NCBI RefSeq assembly: GCF_019972155.1
Contig: NZ_BOVL01000057.1
Location: 40,801-104,800, forward strand
Origin: Bradyrhizobium sp. RD5-C2
Lineage (GTDB): Bacteria; Pseudomonadota; Alphaproteobacteria; Rhizobiales; Xanthobacteraceae
Reading direction: 5' to 3'
DNA length: 64,000 bases
In this document: in pieces, positions 1 through 8,161 of the stretch
Layout of the letters: each line of letters begins with the position of its first letter
How positions within the stretch are numbered: position 1 is the stretch's first letter
Position numbers and translations under genes: made by a program
Notes under the pieces: model-generated
Seen by the model: only the letters and a program-made list of their open reading frames with translations
What the model was told of the DNA's origin: nothing
The model's database searches: none

Positions 1-527
1 TCGGGCTCGCCGCCAATCGCCGCGAGGCCCGTATAGCCGCCCCAGGAGAAACCATAGAGACCGATGCGTCCGGCATCGATGTGAACCGCATCGGGCCAGC
101 CTTGAAGCGCGTAGTCGGTCGCGCGCTTGATGTCGGCGGGCCGCTCGACCGTGACGGCAAGGCTGTCGGTGCCGCTGGTGTCGCGCTCGGTATCGGTTGG
201 ATGATTGATCGTCACGACGATGAAACCGGCATCCGCCAGCGCTGCGGCCGTGTCATGGTGGCCGCCGAGCCAGCCACGCCGGCCATGCGAGATCACGATC
301 AGCGGCAGCTTGTCTCCCGCGATCGGGCAGTCGTTGACGCCGAAGAACGTTCTGCCGCCGCGGGCGTCGATCTCGTGCGGGGGTTCGGCGCAGGGGTGCC
401 AGGCGACCCCTCTGATCGCAGGTCCGTCGGGACCGGCGGGAACGTCGAAGTGCCGCAGTCCAGCCGCGTGCGCCGCAGAGGCCGCAAGCAGCAACAGGGC
501 TGACAACAAGAAGGGAGCACAACGCAT
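1..527 (-). CDS. Exported alpha/beta hydrolase, dienelactone hydrolase / PAF-acetylhydrolase-like (partial)
   Basis: Read on the minus strand from the ATG at 527, the protein opens with a Sec-type signal peptide (MRCAPFLLSALLLLAAS, then AAHA) and continues through a segment with VISHGRRGWLGG, resembling the oxyanion region of lipase-like hydrolases, to a nucleophile elbow GFSWGG with the candidate serine near residue 161. About 175 residues are visible; the rest, including the acid and histidine of the triad, lies beyond position 1. It should be a periplasmic esterase, lipase or dienelactone-hydrolase-like enzyme. Its ATG is 2 bases after the TAG stop of the thioesterase gene, so the two are probably co-transcribed and translationally coupled. 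The substrate cannot be told. Confidence 0.8.
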   Translation of the reverse strand, partial: MRCAPFLLSALLLLAASAAHAAGLRHFDVPAGPDGPAIRGVAWHPCAEPPHEIDARGGRTFFGVNDCPIAGDKLPLIVISHGRRGWLGGHHDTAAALADAGFIVVTINHPTDTERDTSGTDSLAVTVERPADIKRATDYALQGWPDAVHIDAGRIGLYGFSWGGYTGLAAIGGEP

Positions 528-529
528 GG

Positions 530-934
530 CTATCGCTTGTCCAGAATCCGCAATTCGGCCGTGGCGCTGGCAACCGTCACATTGTCAGCGTCAATCAGAT
601 CGGCCTCGACGATCATGTCGCGGTCGGTCTGCGAGACGACCTTGGCCTTGGCCGTGATCGGCCCGACGCGCGCCGGCTTGTGAAACCGCGTGGTGAGGGT
701 TCTGGTCACCACGGTCCTGGTGGACGGGAGCGCAGCGAGGGCGCCGAGACCCGTGGCCGAATCCAGCATCGCGGCGAGGAAGCCGCCCTGGATCGTTCCG
801 TGCCGGTTGGTGAAGAGAGGCTGCCCCGCGAAGCGGATCGAGGCGATTTCGCCGTCGAATCCCAGCCACTCGCGTCCAAGGAGCTGGGCGCCGGGCGGCA
901 CGTCTGCGTTTGCATCGCTCAAGCCGGTCACCAT
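530..934 (-). CDS. PaaI-family hotdog-fold thioesterase
   Basis: A 134-residue single hotdog domain, the usual length for PaaI/YdiI-type acyl-CoA thioesterases. The family helix motif is clear: HGTIQGGFLAAMLDSATG around residues 45-62, with the HG-x-x-x-GG pattern preceding the long central helix. It would hydrolyse acyl- or aryl-CoA esters in the cytoplasm. It is the upstream gene of a two-gene unit with the exported hydrolase. The ATG at 934 begins the hotdog domain at a sensible distance and no better start is visible. Substrate unknown; phenylacetyl-CoA-type or medium-chain acyl-CoA esters are typical of the family. Confidence 0.85.
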   Translation of the reverse strand: MVTGLSDANADVPPGAQLLGREWLGFDGEIASIRFAGQPLFTNRHGTIQGGFLAAMLDSATGLGALAALPSTRTVVTRTLTTRFHKPARVGPITAKAKVVSQTDRDMIVEADLIDADNVTVASATAELRILDKR

Positions 935-1192
935 TGTCCGTTGTTGCGTCGAAATGTATCAGCCCGTTTGCGTCCTGCAATGTCCTTCGGCGCCATCGCA
1001 AAAGCGTCAATCGCTGATTTATCTGCCGCGTCCGAGCGATCCGAGCCTGGGAAATCGCGGAACCATCTTTGATGTGGACAGCGGTCGAAATTTCGGGCCA
1101 TCCTGAGATCATTGACGATCCGCATTGTGCGTGACCCATGATCGGGCTTTTTTGCTCCCGGTGTTTGCGTGAGGTAAATCCGAATTCCCGAT

Positions 1193-2416
1193 TTGATTGC
1201 CACGGACTTGGAAGGCTCGTCGGCCGCCGCGACGACAGAGCTCCCCGCTGACCTGAAGGCTGACATCCTGGCGATTAGCCGGATCGATGCAGTTCCGACC
1301 ATCCTCGACGTCGTGTGCCGCAGCACAGGCATGGGCTTTGCCGCGGTAGCGAGGGTCACGGAAAGCCGCTGGATTGCCTGCGCAGTTCGGGACAACATCG
1401 CGTTCGGACTGAAGCCCGGTGGCGAGCTGAAGGTCGAGACCACGATCTGCGACGAAATCCGGGCGAGCGGACACGGCGTCGTCATCGACCACGTTGCCGA
1501 TGATCCGGCGTTTCGCGACCACCACACGCCGGCGATGTACGGATTTCAAAGCTACATCTCGATTCCGATCGTGCTCGCCGACGGCACGTTTTTCGGGACG
1601 CTCTGCGCGATCGATCCGCACCCGGCGAAGGTGAACACGCCGGAAGTCGTCAACATGTTCAAATTGTTCGCGTCGCTGATCGCGTTTCATCTGCAGGCGC
1701 AGGAGCGGGTCGCGACCAGCGAGGCGGCGCTGCTAGGCCACCAGCAAGCGGACGAGCTCCGCGAGCAGTTTATCGCGGTGCTCGCGCACGATCTGCGCAA
1801 TCCGCTCGCCTCGATCGACGCGGGCATGAGGTTGTTGCTGAAGGAGCCGCTCAACGAAAAGTCGATGACCTATGTCGGGTTGCTTCAGAACAGCGTAAAG
1901 CGCATGGCTACCCTGATCGACGACGTCCTGGACTTTGCGCGCGCCCGTCTGGGCGGCGGCTTCAAACTGAAGCGCAGCGCCGACGCGCAATTGCTGCCGG
2001 CGCTTGAGCAGGTCGTGAATGAATTGCGGGCAGCATGGCCCGATCGTGTGATCCAGACCGATTTCGCCATCAATCGCGGCATCAATTCGGATCCGGCCCG
2101 GATCGCGCAATTGCTGTCCAATTTGGTCGGCAATGCCCTGAAGCACGGCGATGGCAATTCGTCAGTCAGGGTGTCTGCGGCAACCGACAACGAGGGCTTC
2201 GAATTGTCGGTCGCCAATGGCGGGGCGCCGATCTCTCCGGCGGTGATCGAGAGGTTGTTCCAGCCCTTCTTTCGCGTTGCGCACCAGTCGACCTACGAAG
2301 GCCTGGGTTTGGGCCTCTACATCGCCGCGGAAATTGCGCGCGCCCACAACGGCAAGCTCGAGGTGACGTCCTCCGCTGCCGAGACACGGTTCACGTTTCG
2401 AATCCCGCGCTGCTGA
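1193..2416 (+). CDS. GAF-domain sensor histidine kinase
   Basis: A soluble kinase of about 407 residues. A GAF sensor domain spans roughly residues 24-170 (it contains SYISIPIVL and GTLCAIDP). The HisKA domain follows, with the phospho-acceptor His199 in AHDLRNP. The ATPase domain has an N box (LLSNLVGNALKHG, about 307-319), a G1 box written VANGG in which the usual Asp is Asn, and a G2 box GLGLGLYI at 370-377. There are no transmembrane segments, so it senses a cytoplasmic signal. No response regulator lies beside it, making it an orphan kinase. The start is uncertain: an in-frame stop at 1175 leaves the TTG at 1193 as the first usable codon, and the only GAGG (1171-1174) is rather far upstream. 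Confidence 0.85.
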   Translation: MIATDLEGSSAAATTELPADLKADILAISRIDAVPTILDVVCRSTGMGFAAVARVTESRWIACAVRDNIAFGLKPGGELKVETTICDEIRASGHGVVIDHVADDPAFRDHHTPAMYGFQSYISIPIVLADGTFFGTLCAIDPHPAKVNTPEVVNMFKLFASLIAFHLQAQERVATSEAALLGHQQADELREQFIAVLAHDLRNPLASIDAGMRLLLKEPLNEKSMTYVGLLQNSVKRMATLIDDVLDFARARLGGGFKLKRSADAQLLPALEQVVNELRAAWPDRVIQTDFAINRGINSDPARIAQLLSNLVGNALKHGDGNSSVRVSAATDNEGFELSVANGGAPISPAVIERLFQPFFRVAHQSTYEGLGLGLYIAAEIARAHNGKLEVTSSAAETRFTFRIPRC

Positions 2417-2482
2417 TCGGACTGTGCCCGCGCGTCGCGGGAATGCCTATATGTGACTCACCGGCCGTACCACATCTTCAGT

Positions 2483-2603
2483 GTCGTCCCGGCGAAGGCC
2501 GGGACCCATTACCCCAAATCTCAATCGTTGCGCGACGCTGGGGCCGCTATCCCATTCATCACCGCGCGCGGTGGTTATGGGTCCTGGCCTTCGCCGGGAC
2601 GAC
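2483..2603. repeat. Dispersed intergenic palindromic repeat
   Basis: Two long inverted arms face each other. The left arm (2483-2510) begins GTCGTCCCGGCGAAGGCC, and the right arm (about 2576-2603) is its reverse complement with one mismatch near the middle. The intervening ~65 bases are not obviously coding. Elements with this GTCGTCCCGGCGAAGGCCGG core are, from general knowledge, scattered between genes in Bradyrhizobium and relatives. Here it sits between the ends of two convergent genes and may serve as a bidirectional terminator or mRNA end structure. Confidence 0.75.
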
Positions 2604-2678
2604 GGTGGTGCGTGAGGTGCGACCGTGAGGTGCAGCGGCCGTCTCGAAGCGCGGCGGTCTCCGCGCCGCGATCTCCGA

Positions 2679-3533
2679 TCATTCCGACGGCGACCACCAC
2701 GGATACTGGCTCGGCATGTCCTGCGAGACCTTGCCCGAAAAGGCCGGCTTCCGCTTCTCGATGAAGGACTGCACGCCCTCGCGCACGTCGGCGTGGCCGC
2801 CGCGCTCGACCGACATCGGCTTGTCGATCGCAAGCAATTCGAATGGATCAGGCGCGCCGGCGAAGCGCCAGAGCATCTGGCGGGTCAGCGCGACCGACAC
2901 GGCCGACGTCTCCGCCGTCATCTCGTGGGCGATCTGCCGCGCCCGCTCGAGCAAGGCATCCGGCTCGACCACCTCGCTGACGAGGCCGCCGGTCAGCGCC
3001 TCGTCCGCATCGAAGGTCCGGCCGGAGAGGCACCAGCGCAGCGACTGCGGCAGGCCGACGAGCTTTGGCAGGAACCACGCACTGCCGGCCTCCGGCACCA
3101 GCCCGCGGCGCGCGAAGATGAAGCCGATCTTGGCGCCGCGCGAGGCGATACGGATATCCATCGGCAAGGTCATGGTGATGCCGACGCCGACTGCAGCGCC
3201 GTTGATCGCGGCGATCGAGGGCTTTCGGCAGTTGAAGATCGCCTCGACGAAGCGGCCGCTGCGCTGGCCGGCGCTTGCGAACACGCCGGCGCCGTGGCTG
3301 CCCGATGTGTCAAAGCTGTTGGCGCCGCCGGAGACGTCGGCGCCGGCACAGAACCCACGGCCCGCGCCGGTGACGATGATCGCGCGGACGCTGTCATCTT
3401 CGTCGGCGCGCTGGAACGCGTCGGCGATCTCCGCGCCCATGGTGCCGGTGTAGGCATTGAGCTTGTCCGGGCGATTGAGCGTGACGATCATCAGGGAGCC
3501 GTCGATGTCGCACGTGATTTGCTCGTAGTTCAT
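2679..3533 (-). CDS. Enoyl-CoA hydratase/isomerase family protein
   Basis: A 284-residue crotonase-fold enzyme. The two oxyanion-hole segments are visible (GRGFCAGAD near residue 60 and NGAAVGVGITMTLPMDIRIA near 109-128), as is the loop GLVPEAGS, which carries the Glu expected of a hydratase at the second acid position. It should hydrate or isomerise enoyl-CoA esters in the cytoplasm. The ATG at 3533 has a strong GGGAGG ribosome site. The gene follows the gamma-glutamyltransferase on the same strand with a 45-base gap, so the two may share a transcript. The last ~20 residues (ending MPSQYPWWSPSE) extend past the usual fold end. Confidence 0.9.
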   Translation of the reverse strand: MNYEQITCDIDGSLMIVTLNRPDKLNAYTGTMGAEIADAFQRADEDDSVRAIIVTGAGRGFCAGADVSGGANSFDTSGSHGAGVFASAGQRSGRFVEAIFNCRKPSIAAINGAAVGVGITMTLPMDIRIASRGAKIGFIFARRGLVPEAGSAWFLPKLVGLPQSLRWCLSGRTFDADEALTGGLVSEVVEPDALLERARQIAHEMTAETSAVSVALTRQMLWRFAGAPDPFELLAIDKPMSVERGGHADVREGVQSFIEKRKPAFSGKVSQDMPSQYPWWSPSE

Positions 3534-3578
3534 GACGGCCTCCCCGGGATGCTTGTTGTTATGTGCGCCGCAATCGAT

Positions 3579-5168
3579 TCACCCCTCCGCGATTGCATCG
3601 CTCCACGGATGAAACGGCTCGGTGGCACCGCTGTTTGTGGTGCCGTCGCGCAGCACGATGCTGGGGCAGGCGAACTTCTTGGGCTGGGTCTGGATGCGGG
3701 CCTCCGCATAGTCGAAGCTGCCGCGCAGCACCTCACGCACAGCTTGCGGCAGGCGGACATCGCCGATCACGACATTGCCTTCGCTCGCGTCGATGCGTGG
3801 CTGATGGATCGCGGTGTCGAGATCCATGCCGAAGTCCATCACGAAGGAGAGCAGCTGCGACACCGCGGGCAGGATGCGGCGGCCGCCGGATGCACCGGCG
3901 GCAAGACGGCGGCCGTCGGCAGCCTCAGCCACCACGGGCGTGTAATTGGTCAGGCAGCGCTTGCCGGGTGCGAGCGAGTTCGGATTGCCTTGCGTCGGAT
4001 CGAACCACATGATGCCGTTGTTCATGGTGAGGCCGGTGTTCGGCGTCACGAATTTGGAGCCGAAGGTCGACAGCAGCGTCTGCGTCACCGCGGCCATATT
4101 GCCGTCGCGGTCGACCGCGGAGAAATGCGTGGTGCAGGATGGCGCGATCGCCTCGGCGCCGAGCGCGCGGCGGCCGTCGACATCGCCCATGTCCTTCAGC
4201 CGCTCGCGATAGGCGGCCTGCAGCGCCTCGGCGTAGGCAGCATAGGTGGCCGCATCCGGGCCGCCCTGCGCGGGCGCGAGCGCCTTCTGCAGCAAGCCGA
4301 GCGTGCGCGCCATGGTCGGACCCGCGGTCAGCTCCGGCGTCGCGTAGACCGTGCCGCCGCGATAGGGGATCTTGAGCGGTTCGCGCAGATGGGCGCGGAA
4401 GGCAGCGAGATCGCGCACCGACAGTGCGCCACCAGCGGCCTGGATGTCGTCGGCGATGCTGCGCGCCAGATCGCCTTCGTAGAAATCGCGCGGGCCGGCC
4501 GCGGCAAGCTGCGCCATCGTCGCCTGCAGCCTATCCTGCGGCATGCGGACCACCGACTTGATGCCCCATTGCGCATTCGGCGGCAGGCCGTCCAGCAGAT
4601 ACGCCGCGGCGCTGGCCGGATAGCGCCGCAGATCCGCGGCGGAGCTAGCGACCATGTCGGTGGTCCACCAATCCACGAGCAGGCCTTCACCGGCGAGCTT
4701 GACGCTCGGTGCCAACAGGTCCTTCCACGGCATTTTGGCGTGGCGGAGATGCGCCTCTTCCATGCCGGCGACGACGCCGGGCACCGCGATCGAGCCCGGT
4801 CCGTGCAGATTGCGGTCGTCCTTGACCCGCGCCCAGGGGAACAGGTCGGAGGCCGCGCCGCCGGTCAGCGGATAGTCCTCGAGGCGCAGGCCGTCCGGCG
4901 CGCGCATGCCGTAGTCGATCACCTCGACGCGGTTCTCCTTGGCGCGGTACAGCACCATCGCGCCGCCGCCGCCGGCGCCGCTCATCCACGGCTCCAGCAC
5001 GCCGAGGGCAAAGGTGGTTGCGATCACGGCGTCGACGCAATCGCCGCCCGCTGCCAATACCTCCGCGCCGACTTCGGCCGCCTTGCGCGACTGCGCGGCG
5101 ACGATGCCGCCCTTGGCGCTGACGGCCGGCTTGCGGATCACTTGCGAGTTGGAGAACTGGTCGGACAT
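3579..5168 (-). CDS. ggt: Gamma-glutamyltransferase family Ntn-hydrolase
   Basis: A 529-residue gamma-glutamyltranspeptidase-family protein. The conserved autocleavage and catalytic segment SCTTHFSAVDRDGN is present, with Thr346 as predicted nucleophile of the small subunit, and GASGGRRI downstream matches the family's glycine-rich loop. Unlike classical periplasmic Ggt, the N-terminus (MSDQFSNSQVIRKPAVSAKG) has no signal peptide, so the enzyme should be cytoplasmic. That recalls the branch that includes oxamate amidohydrolase and other amide hydrolases rather than glutathione-degrading Ggt. It lies directly upstream of an enoyl-CoA hydratase on the same strand and diverges from a second one. 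Confidence 0.88.
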   Translation of the reverse strand: MSDQFSNSQVIRKPAVSAKGGIVAAQSRKAAEVGAEVLAAGGDCVDAVIATTFALGVLEPWMSGAGGGGAMVLYRAKENRVEVIDYGMRAPDGLRLEDYPLTGGAASDLFPWARVKDDRNLHGPGSIAVPGVVAGMEEAHLRHAKMPWKDLLAPSVKLAGEGLLVDWWTTDMVASSAADLRRYPASAAAYLLDGLPPNAQWGIKSVVRMPQDRLQATMAQLAAAGPRDFYEGDLARSIADDIQAAGGALSVRDLAAFRAHLREPLKIPYRGGTVYATPELTAGPTMARTLGLLQKALAPAQGGPDAATYAAYAEALQAAYRERLKDMGDVDGRRALGAEAIAPSCTTHFSAVDRDGNMAAVTQTLLSTFGSKFVTPNTGLTMNNGIMWFDPTQGNPNSLAPGKRCLTNYTPVVAEAADGRRLAAGASGGRRILPAVSQLLSFVMDFGMDLDTAIHQPRIDASEGNVVIGDVRLPQAVREVLRGSFDYAEARIQTQPKKFACPSIVLRDGTTNSGATEPFHPWSDAIAEG

Positions 5169-5226
5169 GGCGTTGCTTTCGCTGTTCTTGTTGCGGGCGG
5201 GTCGCGTTGGCGTAGCATGCCAAGCA

Positions 5227-5242
5227 TGGCACTGTCAGTGCA
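5227..5242 (+). promoter_or_regulatory. Candidate sigma-54 -24/-12 promoter, or operator palindrome
   Basis: TGGCAC-TGTCA-GTGCA fits the sigma-54 layout with GG at 5228-5229 and GC at 5240-5241 separated by exactly 10 bases, placing a start about 15 bases before the ATG at 5270. The same bases also form a perfect 13-nt palindrome (GCACTG-T-CAGTGC, 5229-5241), so a repressor site is an equally good reading. Confidence 0.35.
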
Positions 5243-5269
5243 ACAAGAACCAATTTCGGGGAGCGGAAA

Positions 5270-6043
5270 ATGAGCAGTGTGAAGTGTGAGCGGGACGGCA
5301 AGGTCGGCATTCTGACGCTCAACGATCCCGCCAGCCTGAATGCCATGACGCCGGAACTGCTCGGCGATCTCGCGCGCGCCATCGGCGAGATGGGCGTCGA
5401 GCCCGGCATCCGTGCGCTGGTCTTGACCGGGGAGGGACGCGGCTTCTGCTCCGGGCAGAATCTCAAGGCGTTCAACTCGCTCGGCGACAACATCTATACC
5501 GGCGTGATGAAGCATTACTGGCCGGCGATGCAGGCCTTGCGCGAGTGCCGGATGCCGGTGGTGGTCGCCGTCAACGGCGTCGCGGCCGGCGGCGGCTTCA
5601 GCCTTGCGATGTCCGGCGACATCATCCTGGCCGCGCGCTCGGCAAGCTTCATCCAGGTGTTCAGCCGGATCGGCTTGGTGCCCGACCTCGGTTCGACCTG
5701 GCTCTTGCCGCGCCTGATCGGGCGCCAGCGCGCGCTTGAGCTGATGCTGCTGAACGAGCCGTTGTCGGCTGAGCGGGCCAAGGAGTGGGGATTGGTGCGC
5801 GACGTGGTCGATGACGCAAGGCTGCTCGACGAGGCGAAAGCACTCGCCGGCCGCCTCGCCGATGGCCCGACGCGCGCGCTGGTCGCGACGCGGCAGCTGC
5901 TCGAGGAGAGCGAGCACGCGAGCTACGCCGATCAGTTCCGCCACGAAATCGAGCTGCAGATGGTGATCCGCGAAAGCGCCGACGCGAAGGAAGGCCGTCA
6001 GGCCTTCGTCGAGAAGCGCAAGGCCCAGTTCACGGGGCGCTAG
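5270..6043 (+). CDS. Enoyl-CoA hydratase/isomerase, PaaG-like
   Basis: A 257-residue crotonase-family enzyme with oxyanion-hole segments GRGFCSGQN (about residue 63) and NGVAAGGGFSLAMSGDIILAA (about 102-122). The active-site loop reads GLVPDLGSTWLLPR, with Asp where classical hydratases have Glu. That pattern is typical of the PaaG group (ring-1,2-epoxyphenylacetyl-CoA isomerase and related delta3,delta2-enoyl-CoA isomerases). I infer an isomerase rather than a hydratase. It diverges from the gamma-glutamyltransferase gene and converges with the oxidoreductase gene 18 bases downstream. No other phenylacetate pathway gene is in the window. Confidence 0.9.
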   Translation: MSSVKCERDGKVGILTLNDPASLNAMTPELLGDLARAIGEMGVEPGIRALVLTGEGRGFCSGQNLKAFNSLGDNIYTGVMKHYWPAMQALRECRMPVVVAVNGVAAGGGFSLAMSGDIILAARSASFIQVFSRIGLVPDLGSTWLLPRLIGRQRALELMLLNEPLSAERAKEWGLVRDVVDDARLLDEAKALAGRLADGPTRALVATRQLLEESEHASYADQFRHEIELQMVIRESADAKEGRQAFVEKRKAQFTGR

Positions 6044-6061
6044 GCCTTGCTTGTGGGCAAA

Positions 6062-7075
6062 TCAGCCGATCGCAATCGCGATCTTGCCGAAATGCGCGCC
6101 GCTCGCCATGTGGGCGAACGCGTCCTTGACCTGGTCGAGCGCGAACACCTTGTCGATCACCGGCTTGACGCCGTGCATGCTGATCCCGTCGCACAGCGCC
6201 TGCAGATCCTCGATCGAGCCGACGGTGACGCCCTGCAGCCGCTGCTGCTGCATCACCATCAGTGGCAGCCTTGTGTCGGAAGAAGCGGGACCGGCGAGCA
6301 CGCCGATGAAGGCGATGGTGCCGCCGATTTTCGTCGCGCGGATCGACTCATTCAGCGTGCCGACGCCGCCGACCTCGACGACGAGGTCGACGCCGCGCCC
6401 GGTCAGCTCGCGCGCCTTCTTGCCCCAGTCGGGCGTGGTCTTGTAGTTGAGCGTGACATCGGCGCCGAGCTGCTTGAGCCGCACGATCTTGGCGTCGCTG
6501 GAGGAGGTCGCGATGACGCGGGCGCCGCACATCTTGGCAAATTGCAGCGCGAACAGCGACACGCCGCCGGTGCCCTGGGTCAGCACGGTCTTTCCCGGTT
6601 TGATGTCGCCGAGTTTGACCACCGCGCTCCATGCCGTGAGGCCGGCGCACGGCAGCGCTGCGGCTTCGATGTCGCTGAGATGGTCCGGCGTGCGCACCAG
6701 CGCGTGCGCCGGAAACACCCGGTATTCGGTCAGCACGCCGTCGACGCTGCCGCCGAGCGCCGCGCGCATCCGCGCCTCGCTGGGCTCGCCGCCGAGCCAG
6801 CTTTCGAAGAAGCTGCCGATCACGCGATCGCCGGGTGCGAAACTCCTGACCCCGGCGCCGACTGCCTCGACGACACCGGCGCCGTCGGAGACCGGCACCA
6901 GCGGAAACTTCTGCCTCGAACCGTAGCCGCCCTTGACCGTGAGCAGGTCGCGATAGTTCAGCGTCGCCGCCTTCAGCCGCACCAGCACCTCGCCGGGGCC
7001 GGCCTGTGGAACCGGTTTGTCGACCAGCGCAAGCGCATCGACGCCGCCGGGGCCTTGCAACTCATAGCATTTCAC
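6062..7075 (-). CDS. NADPH:quinone oxidoreductase-like medium-chain dehydrogenase/reductase
   Basis: A 337-residue member of the zinc-independent quinone oxidoreductase branch of the MDR superfamily. The N-terminal catalytic domain has ATLNYRDLLTVKGGYG and PLVPVSDGAGVV. The Rossmann domain has GTGGVSLFALQFAKMCGARV with an NADPH-type glycine motif. No structural-zinc cysteine cluster is visible. I choose the GTG at 7075 (MKCYELQGPGG) because AGGAG stands 8 bases upstream and the family begins there; an upstream in-frame ATG would add 27 arginine-rich residues of no recognisable fold. Likely reduces quinones or alpha,beta-unsaturated carbonyls with NADPH. Confidence 0.88.
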   Translation of the reverse strand: MKCYELQGPGGVDALALVDKPVPQAGPGEVLVRLKAATLNYRDLLTVKGGYGSRQKFPLVPVSDGAGVVEAVGAGVRSFAPGDRVIGSFFESWLGGEPSEARMRAALGGSVDGVLTEYRVFPAHALVRTPDHLSDIEAAALPCAGLTAWSAVVKLGDIKPGKTVLTQGTGGVSLFALQFAKMCGARVIATSSSDAKIVRLKQLGADVTLNYKTTPDWGKKARELTGRGVDLVVEVGGVGTLNESIRATKIGGTIAFIGVLAGPASSDTRLPLMVMQQQRLQGVTVGSIEDLQALCDGISMHGVKPVIDKVFALDQVKDAFAHMASGAHFGKIAIAIG

Positions 7076-7287
7076 GGGGCGTCTCCTGCTGGCTGTTCTC
7101 GTCGATCTTCTTGTCTTGGGCAGCGCACCCGGCGCCGCCGCGCATTCACCCAGCATATGTCAGGCCTGCCACGCGTGGCCATAGCGTGCAGTGCGGCCGA
7201 TGGAATGGCGCCCATGTCCGAACATGTTGGCGCTGCCAAAAAATACCGCCAATGTGCCGTTGATGAAGTGACCGAGCGGAGGTGACC

Positions 7288-8154
7288 ATGGCTGCCTTGC
7301 TTGAGACGAAACCCAATCCGATCGCCACGTTCGCACGGGGTGTGGTCCGAACGCTGCTTGCCGCGGCATTGATCTGTTGCAGCGCTGCGATGGCGGCGGA
7401 TGACAGCCTCTACCGCGCGCAGACCGTCGTCACCGGCCAGGGCGAGCCGAACCGCATCATCGGCTTCGGTGCATGTCTCGAGGACGTCCTGATCAAGGTG
7501 TCAGGTCAGCCGATGCTGGCGAGCGACCGCCGTCTCGCAGGCTTCAAATCCAGGGTCAGGGAGTTCGTCAGTAGTTTCGACTATCACGACCAGTATGCCG
7601 GCAAGCCGCATCATGACGAGCAGGGCACCCGCGACCGGCCTTACGACCTGACGGTGGCTTTCGACCAGAGCAAGATCGACGGCGTTCTCGCCGAGCTCGG
7701 CCTCAAGCCGTGGCGATCGCAGCGGCCGGCGCTCGGCGTGTTCGTCGAGATGCTGCACGGACCGAAGGACTTCATCGTCACATCGGACGGGACGCAGTCC
7801 GATCTGCAGCGCGATGCACTCGCGGCTGCCGCCGGCAAGCGCGGCATGCGCTTCGTGCTGCCTGATTCGGCTGCGCTGACGCGCGCCAAAGTCACGGCCG
7901 TCGGGCTCCTGAAGATGCAGCCCGCGCAGCTCAGTGCGATCGTGGCGCCGCAGGGCGGCGAGGCCATCCTGGTCGGGCAACTGGTCTGGGATGACAAGGA
8001 TCTCGGCTGGGCCACGCAATGGCGGATGGCGTGGCGCGGCAAGGACTACACATGGCAGTTTCGCGGCGTCACCTTCGATGAGGCCTTCCGGCGCGGCGTC
8101 GGCGGCGCCGCGCTGGTGCTGTCGGGCAATGGCGATCCGGGACGATCGAAATGA
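7288..8154 (+). CDS. Exported DUF2066 domain protein
   Basis: 288 residues. The ATG at 7288 follows GGAGGT closely, so I prefer it to the in-frame GTG two codons earlier. A hydrophobic stretch (VRTLLAAALICCSAAMA, about residues 18-34) looks like a signal peptide with cleavage before ADDSLYR. The mature region matches the DUF2066 pattern: ALEDVLIKVSGQ-like text (here CLEDVLIKVSGQPML), then RPYDLTVAFDQSKIDGVLAELGLKPW. The family is periplasmic, widespread in proteobacteria, and has no assigned function. It converges with the AraC gene with 7 bases between stop codons. Confidence 0.75.
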   Translation: MAALLETKPNPIATFARGVVRTLLAAALICCSAAMAADDSLYRAQTVVTGQGEPNRIIGFGACLEDVLIKVSGQPMLASDRRLAGFKSRVREFVSSFDYHDQYAGKPHHDEQGTRDRPYDLTVAFDQSKIDGVLAELGLKPWRSQRPALGVFVEMLHGPKDFIVTSDGTQSDLQRDALAAAAGKRGMRFVLPDSAALTRAKVTAVGLLKMQPAQLSAIVAPQGGEAILVGQLVWDDKDLGWATQWRMAWRGKDYTWQFRGVTFDEAFRRGVGGAALVLSGNGDPGRSK

Positions 8155-8161
8155 GCTTGTT

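Noticed and set aside
2625..5273. An 882-codon open frame on the plus strand opposite the hydratase and ggt genes
   Set aside because: Its translation is dominated by Arg, Ala, His and Asp, has no domain text, and lies antisense to two well-supported genes; GC-rich codon use leaves the complementary frame open.
7213..7226. Palindrome CATGT-CCGA-ACATG upstream of the DUF2066 gene
   Set aside because: Arms of 5 bp are too short to separate from chance, and no nearby regulator points to it.
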